In this document: piece after piece, positions 1 through 8,475 of the stretch
How positions within the stretch are numbered: the stretch's first letter is position 1
Layout of the letters: each line of letters opens with the position of its first letter
NCBI RefSeq assembly: GCF_001877035.1
Contig: NZ_CP015756.1
Span: forward strand, 611,001-675,000
DNA from: Clostridium estertheticum subsp. estertheticum
GTDB lineage: Bacteria > Bacillota > Clostridia > Clostridiales > Clostridiaceae
Reading direction: 5' to 3'
DNA: 64,000 bases
Made by a program: the position numbers and the translations under genes
The notes under the pieces: model-generated
Databases searched by the model: none
Seen by the model: the letters and a program-made list of their open reading frames with translations, nothing else
What the model was told of the DNA's origin: nothing

Positions 1-171
1 CGTATTATGTGTCCCGTTCTTGGATATCTTCCAAATGGACTTAAGGCAGAAATGGGATCGTCACTACTAAATCCGAGTGTGATTCCAATTGGAATTATTC
101 TGTCCCTTATTCTGTTTACCTTATTATTAATTGTTACTGCTAATTGGTTTGGAAAACAGGAGGTTAATTAA
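1..171 (+). CDS. Lantibiotic-immunity-type ABC permease, C-terminal part
   Basis: This reading frame is open from the first base and stops at 169-171, giving the last 56 residues of a membrane protein. The end reads LNPSVIPIGIILSLILF, a final hydrophobic helix, then a short charged tail. It closely resembles the end of the complete permease at 17328-18074 (MNPSVILICIIVS), so it is most likely the first permease (MutE/EpiE-like) of a transporter that removes lantibiotics or similar peptides from the membrane. The ATPase gene should lie upstream, outside the window. The next permease starts one base after this stop, which indicates one operon. Confidence 0.75.
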   Translation, partial: RIMCPVLGYLPNGLKAEMGSSLLNPSVIPIGIILSLILFTLLLIVTANWFGKQEVN

Positions 172-172
172 T

Positions 173-916
173 ATGATTGCTTTAATTAGGTGTATAAAAT
201 CGGATTTTTATAAATTAGGACATACTTCTATTCCGTGGATTCATTTACTTATTCCACTAGCAGGAGCGCTTATATTTTTATTATATTACCATACGACATC
301 AAAGAACTCAATTACTGATATAGAAGGGTATCTGGAGGTACTTGCCATTGCTTTTCCTTTGCTCATAGGATTAATAAGTGGGATAGTAATTGAGAAGGAA
401 GAGCAAGCTGGAGGGTTTCAAGTTATGCTATGTACTTCAAAATCAAAATGTACTATGTATTTAAGCAAGTTAATTCTTTTGCTTTTATTGGGAACTTTTT
501 CTATTGCACTTGCTGTAGGAGTATTTGCACTTGGATTTCACGTATTGCCCTACTTATTTTATTTAAAAGCAGGTGTAGCATTAATTATAGGAAACATATT
601 TCTTTATATCTTGCATGTGTTCATTAGTATTCAATTTGGAAAAGGAGCTTCCACAGGGCTTGGAGTTGCAGGAAGTCTGATTTCTGCTCTGATGCTTACT
701 GGTCTTGGTGATTATATATGGTACTTTGTTCCATGGGCATGGAGCGTGAGGTTTTGCCATCGTATGTTTGAAAAGTTGAACTCTCCTGCTTTCAGTGCTG
801 AAATAGTACTTGATATTCAAAAGGGATTATTTGTCATGTTATTTGCCATATGTATAGCCTTTGCTATTAGTTTATTTTGGTTCAAAAAATGGGAAGGAAG
901 AAAGTCATATGAATAA
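173..916 (+). CDS. Lantibiotic-immunity-type ABC permease (MutG/EpiG-like)
   Basis: This 247-residue protein has six predicted membrane helices and is an ABC-2 type permease subunit. The start at 173 is chosen because AGGAGG lies at 158-163 with normal spacing; an in-frame extension to 131 would overlap the previous gene. The C-terminus WFKKWEGRKSYE is almost the same as that of the paralogue at 18077-18853 (WFNGWEGRKSYE), and both carry a P-W-[AT]-W motif in the last third. It probably pairs with the preceding permease and an ATPase to export or resist membrane-active peptides. A response regulator and kinase follow, the usual arrangement for antibiotic-peptide sensing modules. Confidence 0.8.
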   Translation: MIALIRCIKSDFYKLGHTSIPWIHLLIPLAGALIFLLYYHTTSKNSITDIEGYLEVLAIAFPLLIGLISGIVIEKEEQAGGFQVMLCTSKSKCTMYLSKLILLLLLGTFSIALAVGVFALGFHVLPYLFYLKAGVALIIGNIFLYILHVFISIQFGKGASTGLGVAGSLISALMLTGLGDYIWYFVPWAWSVRFCHRMFEKLNSPAFSAEIVLDIQKGLFVMLFAICIAFAISLFWFKKWEGRKSYE

Positions 917-994
917 GAAGGAATTGTTATGAAGATAAAAAAATATTGATCTCTTTGCTTGCAGTTTTGTTTTGAAATTTATGGATAATAGAAG

Positions 995-1023
995 TTGATT
1001 TGAAAATATTTTGACGTTATACT
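995..1023 (+). promoter_or_regulatory. Probable sigma-A promoter for the 1054-3074 two-component system
   Basis: TTGATT at 995-1000 and TATACT at 1018-1023 are separated by 17 bp and lie about 30 bp before the start of the response regulator gene. This suggests that the regulator and kinase can be transcribed separately from the permeases upstream. It is assigned by consensus match only. Confidence 0.45.
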
Positions 1024-1053
1024 ATTTATATAAAAGATAAAGGGGGTGGTAGC

Positions 1054-1713
1054 ATGGCAAAAATTCTGGTTATCGATGATGAACCTGATATTTTGGCTTT
1101 AATTAAAAATATTCTTCATAAAGACAATCATTTGGTGACTACAGTTGAAAATCCTGAAAAAATTTTAACTAGTGAATTTTCAAATTTTGATATGATTTTA
1201 CTTGATATCATGATGCCGGGTATGGATGGGTTTACCTTTTGCAAGGAAAATCGTGGCATTGTGGATTGCCCCATTATTTTTCTTACAGCAAAAACTATGG
1301 AAGCAGATATTATGTACGGACTAGGACTTGGTGCAGATGATTACATTACAAAACCCTTTGGAATGGGGGAACTTAGAGCTAGAGTAAATGCTTACTTAAG
1401 GCGAGAAAATCGTGAAAAGCATAGTTCACTTTGTATATCGGGAGTAAAGTTTAATTTATCAGGTAAAGAAATTTTAGTAGATGATAAAAAAATTCCATTT
1501 ACTAAAAGTGAATACAACATCTGCGAATTTCTTGCAAGAAATCAAGGTCAGGTTTTTTCAAAGGATAAAATATATGAAGGTGTTTATGGGTATGGTGGTG
1601 AAAGTGATAGCTCAGCTATTACGGAGCATGTTAAAAATATACGGGCAAAGCTCGCTGTTTTTAACATGCTTCCGATTGAGACAGTATGGGGGATAGGATA
1701 CAAATGGAAGTAA
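1054..1713 (+). CDS. OmpR-family response regulator
   Basis: This 219-residue protein has a receiver domain (residues 1-115) and a winged-helix DNA-binding domain (about 125-219). The phosphoacceptor is D51 in LLDIMMPG, the acidic pair is D8-D9, and T78 and K100 complete the active site. The start has a strong AAGGGGGTGG site. The end overlaps the start of the histidine kinase gene, so the two are translationally coupled. Because it follows two lantibiotic-immunity permeases it probably controls that transporter, and possibly the paralogous operon at 16616-18853, which has no TCS of its own. Confidence 0.9.
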   Translation: MAKILVIDDEPDILALIKNILHKDNHLVTTVENPEKILTSEFSNFDMILLDIMMPGMDGFTFCKENRGIVDCPIIFLTAKTMEADIMYGLGLGADDYITKPFGMGELRARVNAYLRRENREKHSSLCISGVKFNLSGKEILVDDKKIPFTKSEYNICEFLARNQGQVFSKDKIYEGVYGYGGESDSSAITEHVKNIRAKLAVFNMLPIETVWGIGYKWK

Positions 1714-3074
1714 AGAAAAAAATTTTTACGCTAAAGGTAGTCTTTTTTAAGTATTTATTAACTTTAGGACTTGCATTTATTGTTTTCGCCGGACTATATT
1801 TGGGAGTTTTTTTTCTTGGAGAAAATAATGATATGTTTTTTATACCAAGTTATAGCGAGAATTTGGCTAGAGGGGCTAAATCATTGCTTGCATCCGCACC
1901 TGAAATTACAGAGAATATGATACCATATGGATGTAAATTTGCTGTTTTTGATAAAAAATATAAAGTTATAAAAACAAATTTAGATGGTAAGGACTTACTG
2001 ACTGCAATAGAATATGCTAAGGGTACTTACTCAAAAGATGGAAGCAAAAAGAACTACTATTTCATTGAAAGGCAAGAAGGGTCTTGTGTTTTGCAGTACT
2101 ATATTCAAATGAGTTATCAATCTGAGTTTTTAAATAAACATTTACCAGATCCAGAAAATACTATGGTTATAATTTTTGCTATAATATATTTTTTTATTGT
2201 TTTTATTATTACTGCAATATATGCAAAAAAACTAAATAAACATTTAAGTCCTCTATTGCAGGCTACTGAAAAAATCAAGAAGCAGGATTTGGACTTTGAC
2301 ATAAAATATTCAGGAATAAAAGAATTTAATGATGTGCTTTTATCAATATCGGACATGAAAACGGAATTAAGAAAGTCATTGGAGGAGCAATGGAATATTG
2401 AAAGAGCAAAGAAGGAACAGATCTCCGCTCTTGCACATGACCTTAAAACTCCATTAACAATTATTAAAGGAAATGCTGAACTATTGTCTGATTCAACAAT
2501 AAGTAAGGAGCAGCAAGAATACGTTAATTATATTTCGAAAAACAGTATACAGATTGAGAAGTATATTAAAATCTTAATTGAGATTTCAAATTCAGAAAAA
2601 CCTCTTTTTTTACAACTTGAAGAAATAGATTCTATAAATTTTATTAATACAATTAAGGATCAGCTTGAAGCAATTGCAAATACAAAGGGACTCAAAGTTA
2701 AATTCATTAAAACTTTGATACCTAAGTCGATTATGATTGATAAGTCATTACTTTACCGAGCAATTATGAATGTTATATCAAATGCAGTTAATTATTGCCC
2801 AAATAATGGAGAAATTTGTTTTGAGGTAAAGTCAGAAGATAACAAAATAAGATTTATTACAACAGACAGTGGTAATGGTTTTTCTGGCGAAGATATTAAA
2901 TCCGCCACAAAACAATTTTATATGGGTGATTCTAGCCGGGCATCAAAAATTCATTTTGGAATAGGATTATATATTACTGAATCATTTGTAAATTTGCATG
3001 GTGGGAGGCTTTATATAGCTAACTCACTTATCACTGGTGGAGCACAGGTGACAATAGAAATTCCAATTTGTTAA
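1704..3074 (+). CDS. Sensor histidine kinase, lantibiotic-module type
   Basis: The 456-residue membrane kinase is the partner of the preceding response regulator. Membrane helices lie near residues 11-33 and 153-175 and flank an extracytoplasmic region of about 120 residues. A linker leads to the phosphoacceptor motif ALAHDLKTPLT, followed by an ATPase domain with the N-box NVISNAVNYC and a glycine box FGIGLYITES. I chose ATG 1704, which overlaps the regulator stop and follows GGGGGATAGGA, rather than the in-frame ATG at 1686. The short linker and two-helix layout fit kinases that sit next to antimicrobial-peptide ABC transporters; the ligand is unknown. Confidence 0.88.
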   Translation: MEVKKKIFTLKVVFFKYLLTLGLAFIVFAGLYLGVFFLGENNDMFFIPSYSENLARGAKSLLASAPEITENMIPYGCKFAVFDKKYKVIKTNLDGKDLLTAIEYAKGTYSKDGSKKNYYFIERQEGSCVLQYYIQMSYQSEFLNKHLPDPENTMVIIFAIIYFFIVFIITAIYAKKLNKHLSPLLQATEKIKKQDLDFDIKYSGIKEFNDVLLSISDMKTELRKSLEEQWNIERAKKEQISALAHDLKTPLTIIKGNAELLSDSTISKEQQEYVNYISKNSIQIEKYIKILIEISNSEKPLFLQLEEIDSINFINTIKDQLEAIANTKGLKVKFIKTLIPKSIMIDKSLLYRAIMNVISNAVNYCPNNGEICFEVKSEDNKIRFITTDSGNGFSGEDIKSATKQFYMGDSSRASKIHFGIGLYITESFVNLHGGRLYIANSLITGGAQVTIEIPIC

Positions 3075-3168
3075 AATGAAATATGTAGAGCATATTGTTG
3101 ATTATTTAATAAATTTGATTATAGAATTGAATGAAAAATTAAAATATTCTTCCAATTGACTGAATTTG

Positions 3169-3177
3169 TGATATAAT
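3169..3177 (+). promoter_or_regulatory. Extended -10 promoter of DAHP synthase copy 1
   Basis: TGATATAAT is an extended -10 element (TG at 3169-3170, hexamer 3172-3177). There is no good -35 at 17 bp; TTGACT at 3156-3161 is too close. The same TTTGTGATATAATTCATTAA block recurs before copy 2, so the promoter was duplicated with the gene. A leader of about 80 nt follows. I see no T-box or terminator in it. Confidence 0.5.
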
Positions 3178-3263
3178 TCATTAATATAACAAATTGAATT
3201 AAAAAAACTCTTGTAATTTTAGCTTAACAAAATAATAAATAAGCAAAGTGAGGAAAAAGTGAT

Positions 3264-4292
3264 ATGAATATTAAGTACATAAAAAAAATGCCTACTGAAA
3301 AGGAAATTATGGAAGAAATGCCTCTACCCAATAATATTAAAGAAATTAAAAAAAACAGAGATGCTGAAATAAGGAAAGTTTTTGAGAATGAATCTGATAA
3401 GTTTCTCCTTATAGTTGGACCATGCTCGGCTGATAACGAAGACTCGGTGTGCGAATATATAGGAAAGCTTGCAGAAGTTCAGGAAAAGGTAAAAGATTCT
3501 ATCATTATTATACCTAGAATTTATACAAATAAACCTCGAACTACTGGTGAAGGGTATAAAGGTATGGCATCTCAACCAGATCCAAGTAAGGAACCTGATA
3601 TGGATGCAGGATTAAGAGCTATTAGAAAACTTCATATAAAAGCATTAAGTGAATATCACATGCCTGCTGCAGATGAAATGTTATATCCAGAAAATTATAC
3701 ATATCTATCAGATTTGTTAGGGTACATTGCTGTTGGAGCTCGCTCAGTAGAAAATCAGCAACATAGATTTACAGTAAGTGGTGTTGATATGCCTGTAGGT
3801 ATGAAGAACCCAACTGGTGGAGATCTGAGTGTAATGCTAAATTCAATTAAAGCAGCACAAGATGGTCATACATTTATATATAGTGGATGGCAGGTTGAAA
3901 CATCAGGAAACTCACTTGCGCATGCTGTTTTAAGGGGGGCCGTGGATTCTTATGGTAAAAATATTCCAAACTATCATTATGAAGACTTGATAAATATTGC
4001 TAAAGAATATGAAAAACAGAAATTTGCAAATCCTTCTATAATTGTAGATACTAATCATGCAAATTCAATGAAGCTTTATAAAGAACAACCAAGAATAGCT
4101 AGAGAAGTATTAATGAGTAGGAAAGATGACTCTCTACTTAAAAAAATGATAAAAGGATTTATGATTGAAAGTTATATTGTAGAAGGTAAACAAGATGTGG
4201 GGCGAGGCACCTATGGTAAATCCATAACAGATGCATGTTTAGGATGGGAAGAGACTGAAAAATTAATTTATAATATTGCTGAAAATTTATAG
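3264..4292 (+). CDS. 3-deoxy-7-phosphoheptulonate (DAHP) synthase, copy 1
   Basis: The 342-residue enzyme condenses phosphoenolpyruvate and erythrose 4-phosphate, the first step of the shikimate pathway to aromatic amino acids. Family motifs of the AroF/G/H (class I alpha) type are clear: GPCSADNED, KPRTTGEGYKG, GARSVENQQHR, GMKNPTGGD, DTNHANS and a C-terminal YGKSITDACLGWEET. The length matches E. coli enzymes. It differs from copy 2 at about 21 positions by hand count (about 94% identity). Differences include GYIAVGAR here against SYHAVGAR and DVGRGTYG against DVSCGTYG. Both copies look functional; different feedback sensitivity is possible but not shown. Confidence 0.93.
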   Translation: MNIKYIKKMPTEKEIMEEMPLPNNIKEIKKNRDAEIRKVFENESDKFLLIVGPCSADNEDSVCEYIGKLAEVQEKVKDSIIIIPRIYTNKPRTTGEGYKGMASQPDPSKEPDMDAGLRAIRKLHIKALSEYHMPAADEMLYPENYTYLSDLLGYIAVGARSVENQQHRFTVSGVDMPVGMKNPTGGDLSVMLNSIKAAQDGHTFIYSGWQVETSGNSLAHAVLRGAVDSYGKNIPNYHYEDLINIAKEYEKQKFANPSIIVDTNHANSMKLYKEQPRIAREVLMSRKDDSLLKKMIKGFMIESYIVEGKQDVGRGTYGKSITDACLGWEETEKLIYNIAENL

Positions 4293-4592
4293 AAGTTTTA
4301 TCTAACATTAGAAGTCTATTTTGTAGAGAAATCTATGGGACAGGCTTTTTTATTTAGAATATTAAAATTTATAAATAGTCTCTGGATAGCTAGTTATAGG
4401 GAAAAAGAGCGGATTATTAAAAAATCCACAACGAGTGATTAAATTTGTGATATAATTCATTAACAAAATAAATTGCGGCCACAATTTGTTAGAAGCTAGC
4501 GGAAGAAATCTTTTGATTAGTAAGGAGTAAAAAAAATTATACGAATTTTAGTTGAACAAAATAATAGATAAGCAAAGTGAGGGAAAAGTGAA
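4293..4592 (+). promoter_or_regulatory. Gap between the DAHP synthase copies: promoter and leader of copy 2
   Basis: This 300-bp gap holds no gene. An extended -10, TGATATAAT, lies at 4448-4456 and is the copy of the one before the first gene. Just downstream, AATTG at 4471-4475 faces CAATT at 4482-4486 with AACAAA/TTTGTT arms outside them, an inverted repeat that could be an operator or RNA hairpin. The leader is about 50-60 bp longer than in copy 1 and includes this inverted repeat, so the two copies may be regulated differently. The last 50 bp before the gene are nearly identical to copy 1. I see no clear terminator for copy 1. Confidence 0.45.
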
Positions 4593-5621
4593 ATGAATAT
4601 TAAATATATAAAAAAGATGACTACTTCAAAGGAAATTATGGAAGAAATGCCTCTATCAAATAAAATTAAAGAAATTAAAAAAAACAGAGATGCTGAAATA
4701 AGGAAAGTTTTTGAGAATAAATCTGATAAGTTTCTACTTATAGTTGGACCATGCTCGGCTGATAACGAAGACTCGGTGTGTGAATACATAGGAAAGCTTG
4801 CAAAAGTTCAGGAAAAAGTAAAAGATTCTATAATTATTATACCTAGAATTTACACAAACAAACCTAGAACTACTGGTGAAGGATATAAAGGCATGGCTTC
4901 TCAACCAGACCCAAGTAAAGAACCTGATATGGATGCAGGATTAAGAGCTATTAGAAAACTTCATTTAAAAGCATTAAGTGAATATCATATGCCTGCTGCA
5001 GACGAAATGTTATATCCAGAAAATTATACATATCTATCAGATTTGTTAAGTTATCATGCAGTTGGGGCTCGCTCTGTAGAAAATCAGCAACATAGATTTA
5101 CTGTAAGTGGTATTGATATGCCTGTAGGTATGAAGAATCCAACTGGTGGAGATCTAACTGTAATGCTAAATTCAATTAAAGCAGCACAGGGTGCTCATAC
5201 TTTTATATATAGCGGATGGCAGGTTGAAACATCAGGAAACCCACTTGCACATGCTGTTTTAAGAGGGGCTGTGGATTCTTATGGTAAAAATATTCCAAAC
5301 TATCATTATGAAGATTTAATAAATATAGCTAAAGAATATGAAAAACAGAAATTTGAAAATCCTTCTATTATTGTAGATACTAATCATGCAAATTCAATGA
5401 AGCATTATGAAGAGCAACCAAGAATAGCAAGAGAAGTGTTAATGAGTAGAAAATATGATTCTTTACTTAAAAAAATGATAAAAGGATTTATGATTGAAAG
5501 CTACCTTGTAGAAGGTAAACAAGATGTAAGTTGTGGAACTTATGGTAAATCCATAACAGACGCATGTTTAGGATGGGAAGAAACTGAAAAATTAATTTAT
5601 AATATTGCTGAAAATTTATAG
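4593..5621 (+). CDS. 3-deoxy-7-phosphoheptulonate (DAHP) synthase, copy 2
   Basis: This second 342-residue class I alpha DAHP synthase lies 300 bp after the first on the same strand and keeps all the recognisable motifs (GPCSADNED, KPRTTGEGYKG, NQQHR, NPTGGD, DTNHANS). Substitutions relative to copy 1 are spread over the protein, so the duplication is recent but not brand new. A change at SGNPLAH (SGNSLAH in copy 1) restores the usual family proline, and SYHAVGAR is closer to the E. coli SWGAIGAR motif. Copy 2 may therefore be the more ancestral form. Each copy has its own promoter, and a terminator follows this one. Confidence 0.93.
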   Translation: MNIKYIKKMTTSKEIMEEMPLSNKIKEIKKNRDAEIRKVFENKSDKFLLIVGPCSADNEDSVCEYIGKLAKVQEKVKDSIIIIPRIYTNKPRTTGEGYKGMASQPDPSKEPDMDAGLRAIRKLHLKALSEYHMPAADEMLYPENYTYLSDLLSYHAVGARSVENQQHRFTVSGIDMPVGMKNPTGGDLTVMLNSIKAAQGAHTFIYSGWQVETSGNPLAHAVLRGAVDSYGKNIPNYHYEDLINIAKEYEKQKFENPSIIVDTNHANSMKHYEEQPRIAREVLMSRKYDSLLKKMIKGFMIESYLVEGKQDVSCGTYGKSITDACLGWEETEKLIYNIAENL

Positions 5622-5634
5622 AATTTTTTATAGT

Positions 5635-5672
5635 AAAAACTCTGAGTTAAAGTCCTCAGAGTTTTTATTTTT
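5635..5672 (+). terminator. Rho-independent terminator after DAHP synthase copy 2
   Basis: AAAACTCTGAG and CTCAGAGTTTT pair around a short loop (TTAAAGTC) and are followed by a T-rich run. It ends the aromatic pair before the convergent enoate reductase gene. Confidence 0.85.
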
Positions 5673-5694
5673 GTATAGATTTTAAATAATTTAA

Positions 5695-7689
5695 TTATAT
5701 ATGATTTGCAACTTCATAAGCATCCCAAATACCATACATGATATTAGAAACTTTACGTGCATCTCCTAAAAGATAAATTTCAGGAACTTCAAATTCTAAT
5801 TCTTTATATAAAGAATTTTCCTCTTTATATCCTACTGAAAGTATTACTGAATCACATTTAATCTTCTCAATTCCATTTTCTGTTTCCATTTCAAGTAATC
5901 CATCTTTATATGCTTTAACCTTTGAATTTGTTTTTACAGCAATCTTATTGAATGGAATTAATTTCTCAAGCATTTCACTATTTGCAGAACATAAAGGTCC
6001 ATTTAATGCAAGTATTTTGTTTAATGCCTCTACTATAGTTACATTTTTGCCTTCTTTAGCAAGATGAAGTGCAAGTTCACATCCAACCAATCCTCCGCCA
6101 ACTATAACTGTTGTATCTTTGCAGTCTTTCTTTCCTAGTAAAACATCTGCGGCTGTAAATACCTTTGCGTCATCTCCAAGTGGAAATACTTTTGGAGTAG
6201 AGCCTGTAGCAATTATTACACTATCAAAATCAGATTTTAAAATTTGATCTTTTGTAACTTCAGCATTTAAATTAACCTGAACCTTTAATTCTTTTAATGT
6301 ATGTTCAAACCAATTAGCTAAAGCTATATCGTCTTCTTTAAAGTCTGGAACTCCACCTGGTATAAGATTTCCACCTAATCTATCATTCTTTTCAAAAATA
6401 ATTGCCTCATGACCTCTAAGAGTTAAAACTCTTGCAGCTTCACATCCAGCTACGCCACCTCCAACTATTAAAACTTTTTTCTTCTTTAATATTGGTGTAA
6501 GTGCATTATCTTTTTCTTTACATGCCTGAGGATTTACAGCACAGTTAAGCATTGAATAATGTTGTATACGTCCCATACAACCTTCTTGACATGATATGCA
6601 AGGCCTAATTGATTTAAGATTGTTGCTTCTTAATTTATTTACATAATCAGGATCTGCAAGAAGTGGTCTACCAAGACTTATAATATCACATGTTCCATTT
6701 TCGATAGCATCTAGTGCCATATCTGGATTATCCATTCTTCCGGCACACATAATAGGTACATCTACAGTTTCTTTCATTAATTTAGCGTATGGTCTGTATA
6801 ATCCCTTATCTTGATACATTGGGGGATGACTCCACCACCATGAATCGTAAGATCCAACGTCTGTGTCTAATGAATCATATCCATAGGATACAAGTAGCTT
6901 CGCAGCCTTAATTCCTTCTTCAAGATCTCTACCCTTTTCAGTAAATTCTTCTCCTGGAAGTGCTCCGTCTCTGAGATCTTTAATAAAGCTCTTTGGTGAA
7001 TATCTAAGAACTACAGGATAATCTTCTCCACATCTATCTTTGATTTCTTCAACTATTTCACGAGCAAAACGAAGTCTATTATCTAAGCTTCCACCATACT
7101 CATCTGTTCTATGGTTAAATAATGACATAGCAAATTGGTCTATAAGATAGCCTTCATGAACAGCATGAATTTCTATTCCGTCAAAACCAGCTCTCTTTGC
7201 ATTATAAGCTCCATCTCCAAATTTTTTAACTATAGACTTAATTTCATCTATTGTAATTTCACGGCAAGTTTTATCGAGCCATCTGTGTTGAATTGGCGAT
7301 GGTGCAACTGGTGGAAAATCTCCAAGGTTAGTAGGAATAGTAACTCTACCAAATCCCCCTGACATTTGAAGAAACACCTTTGCGTTATATGCATGTATTC
7401 TTTCGGTTAGTTCTTTACCTGTTCTAACAAATTGAACTGGATTATATGTAGAGCATGGACAATTTGGCATACCATGTTCTTCAACTTCATTATCTACAAA
7501 AGTAACTCCTGTAATAATTAACCCTGTGCCACCTTTTGCTCTTTCGGTATAATAATCAATTCCTCTTTGATTAAAGCCACCTTCACTATCAGCTAGTCCG
7601 AGTGGTCCCATTGGTGCTAATGCAAAACGATTTTTAATTTCACATTTACCGATTTTAATTGGTTCAAACAATTTTTTATACTTGTTCAT
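5695..7689 (-). CDS. enr: 2-enoate reductase (Old Yellow Enzyme fused to FAD/NADH domain)
   Basis: The 664-residue enzyme reduces C=C bonds of 2-enoates such as cinnamate or crotonate-type acids using NADH. Residues 1-350 form an OYE-type FMN barrel with the catalytic region GIEIHAVHEGYLIDQF (about 171-186). A CX2CX3CX11C cluster (C364, C367, C371, C383) binds [4Fe-4S]. Residues 405-664 are a pyridine-nucleotide/FAD module with two GxGxxG-type sites (GGGVAGCEA and GGGLVGCELA). Length and layout match clostridial enoate reductases. ATG at 7689 is preferred because AGGAGGG lies 6 nt before it; GTG 7695 abuts the ribosome site. The divergent PadR gene probably controls it. A 2,4-dienoyl-CoA reductase role is the main alternative. 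Confidence 0.88.
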   Translation of the reverse strand: MNKYKKLFEPIKIGKCEIKNRFALAPMGPLGLADSEGGFNQRGIDYYTERAKGGTGLIITGVTFVDNEVEEHGMPNCPCSTYNPVQFVRTGKELTERIHAYNAKVFLQMSGGFGRVTIPTNLGDFPPVAPSPIQHRWLDKTCREITIDEIKSIVKKFGDGAYNAKRAGFDGIEIHAVHEGYLIDQFAMSLFNHRTDEYGGSLDNRLRFAREIVEEIKDRCGEDYPVVLRYSPKSFIKDLRDGALPGEEFTEKGRDLEEGIKAAKLLVSYGYDSLDTDVGSYDSWWWSHPPMYQDKGLYRPYAKLMKETVDVPIMCAGRMDNPDMALDAIENGTCDIISLGRPLLADPDYVNKLRSNNLKSIRPCISCQEGCMGRIQHYSMLNCAVNPQACKEKDNALTPILKKKKVLIVGGGVAGCEAARVLTLRGHEAIIFEKNDRLGGNLIPGGVPDFKEDDIALANWFEHTLKELKVQVNLNAEVTKDQILKSDFDSVIIATGSTPKVFPLGDDAKVFTAADVLLGKKDCKDTTVIVGGGLVGCELALHLAKEGKNVTIVEALNKILALNGPLCSANSEMLEKLIPFNKIAVKTNSKVKAYKDGLLEMETENGIEKIKCDSVILSVGYKEENSLYKELEFEVPEIYLLGDARKVSNIMYGIWDAYEVANHI

Positions 7690-7766
7690 ATACACCCTCC
7701 TAAATTATCTATAGTAAGACAATTATGTAATGCCTTTATATATATTATGCACTTTTATATTTAGGT

Positions 7767-7782
7767 ATGTCAATACTAACAT
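7767..7782. promoter_or_regulatory. PadR-type operator 1 (ATGT-N8-ACAT)
   Basis: ATGTCAATACTAACAT matches the palindromic ATGT-N8-ACAT core known for PadR-family repressors exactly. It lies in the divergent intergenic region between enoate reductase and the PadR gene, 28 bp from a second identical-format site. Confidence 0.6.
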
Positions 7783-7794
7783 GTTATTTATATT

Positions 7795-7810
7795 ATGTTG
7801 TACTTTACAT
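7795..7810. promoter_or_regulatory. PadR-type operator 2 (ATGT-N8-ACAT)
   Basis: ATGTTGTACTTTACAT is a second exact ATGT-N8-ACAT site, 28 bp downstream of the first. It lies 47 bp before the PadR start codon, so it could serve both repression of enr and autorepression. Confidence 0.6.
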
Positions 7811-7857
7811 TTAGATTAATTATGGTAAAATAATAAGAAAGAATGAGGTGTTGTTAT

Positions 7858-8403
7858 ATGAGAACTTTAAAATATGCAATTTTAGGATTGATAAATAGAA
7901 AACCATTAACTGGATATGATATAACGAAAGAATTTAATAGTGGGTTAGTGGAGTTTTGGTATGCTAATCATAGTCAAATCTATCCTGAATTAAAGAAACT
8001 AACTGATGAATGTCTAATTTCATATGAAATAATTATCCAAGGTGAAAAACTTGAAAAAAAATTATATACCATAACTGAAGAGGGAAAGGTATGCTTACAA
8101 AAATGGCTAAAGAAAGATGAACCTTTACAACACACTCCTAAAGATGTTTTTAGACTTAAAGCATTTTTTTGTGATGAAATATCTAATGAAGATTTAATAA
8201 AACAATTCCAAAGTGCATTAAACAAACATTCTAAGAGATTAGAATATCTGGGAAATACTATGGAAGAGCTTTTAAAGATAAACGATATATCAAAAGTATC
8301 TTCTCCACGATTCGGAGATTATATTGTTTTAAATGGTGCAATTATGAGAGAAAAAGCCTACATAGACTGGGTTCAAGATTGTATAAAAAAGATCTCAATA
8401 TAA
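7858..8403 (+). CDS. PadR-family transcriptional regulator
   Basis: The 181-residue regulator has an N-terminal PadR winged helix (MRTLKYAILGLINRKPLTGYDITKEF) and a C-terminal helical effector domain (about 90-180, Vir_C-like) with the family-typical YIDWVQDCI near the end. ATG 7858 is used because GAGGTG precedes it; the in-frame ATG at 7843 overlaps that ribosome site. PadR proteins are usually relieved by phenolic acids, and this gene diverges from a 2-enoate reductase that can act on cinnamic-type acids. A substrate-induced repressor of enr is the natural inference. Two PadR-type operators lie between the two genes. Confidence 0.9.
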   Translation: MRTLKYAILGLINRKPLTGYDITKEFNSGLVEFWYANHSQIYPELKKLTDECLISYEIIIQGEKLEKKLYTITEEGKVCLQKWLKKDEPLQHTPKDVFRLKAFFCDEISNEDLIKQFQSALNKHSKRLEYLGNTMEELLKINDISKVSSPRFGDYIVLNGAIMREKAYIDWVQDCIKKISI

Positions 8404-8421
8404 ATGATTTAGGTTAATGAA

Positions 8422-8458
8422 ATACAAGGAAGATGCCTTTCGGAAAGCTCCCTTGTAT
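8422..8458. terminator. Hairpin after the PadR gene
   Basis: ATACAAGG (8422-8429) pairs with CCTTGTAT (8451-8458), with a small inner CTTT/AAAG stem. The T-tract is poor on both sides, so it is a weak terminator at best, possibly shared with the decayed minus-strand frame at 8476-8671. Confidence 0.4.
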
Positions 8459-8475
8459 AGAATATAAAATGAATA

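Noticed and set aside
581-820. Minus-strand frame opposite the first complete permease gene
   Set aside because: It is a shadow of the coding strand with no ribosome site or recognisable domain. The same holds for the other antisense frames over the TCS, DAHP synthase, ABC and transporter genes.
1-3074. Lantibiotic biosynthesis cluster
   Set aside because: Only immunity-type transporters and a TCS are seen; there is no LanA/B/C/M-like gene in the window.
3156-3161. TTGACT as the -35 of DAHP synthase copy 1
   Set aside because: Only 10 bp separate it from the TATAAT; it is not conserved before copy 2, while the extended -10 is.
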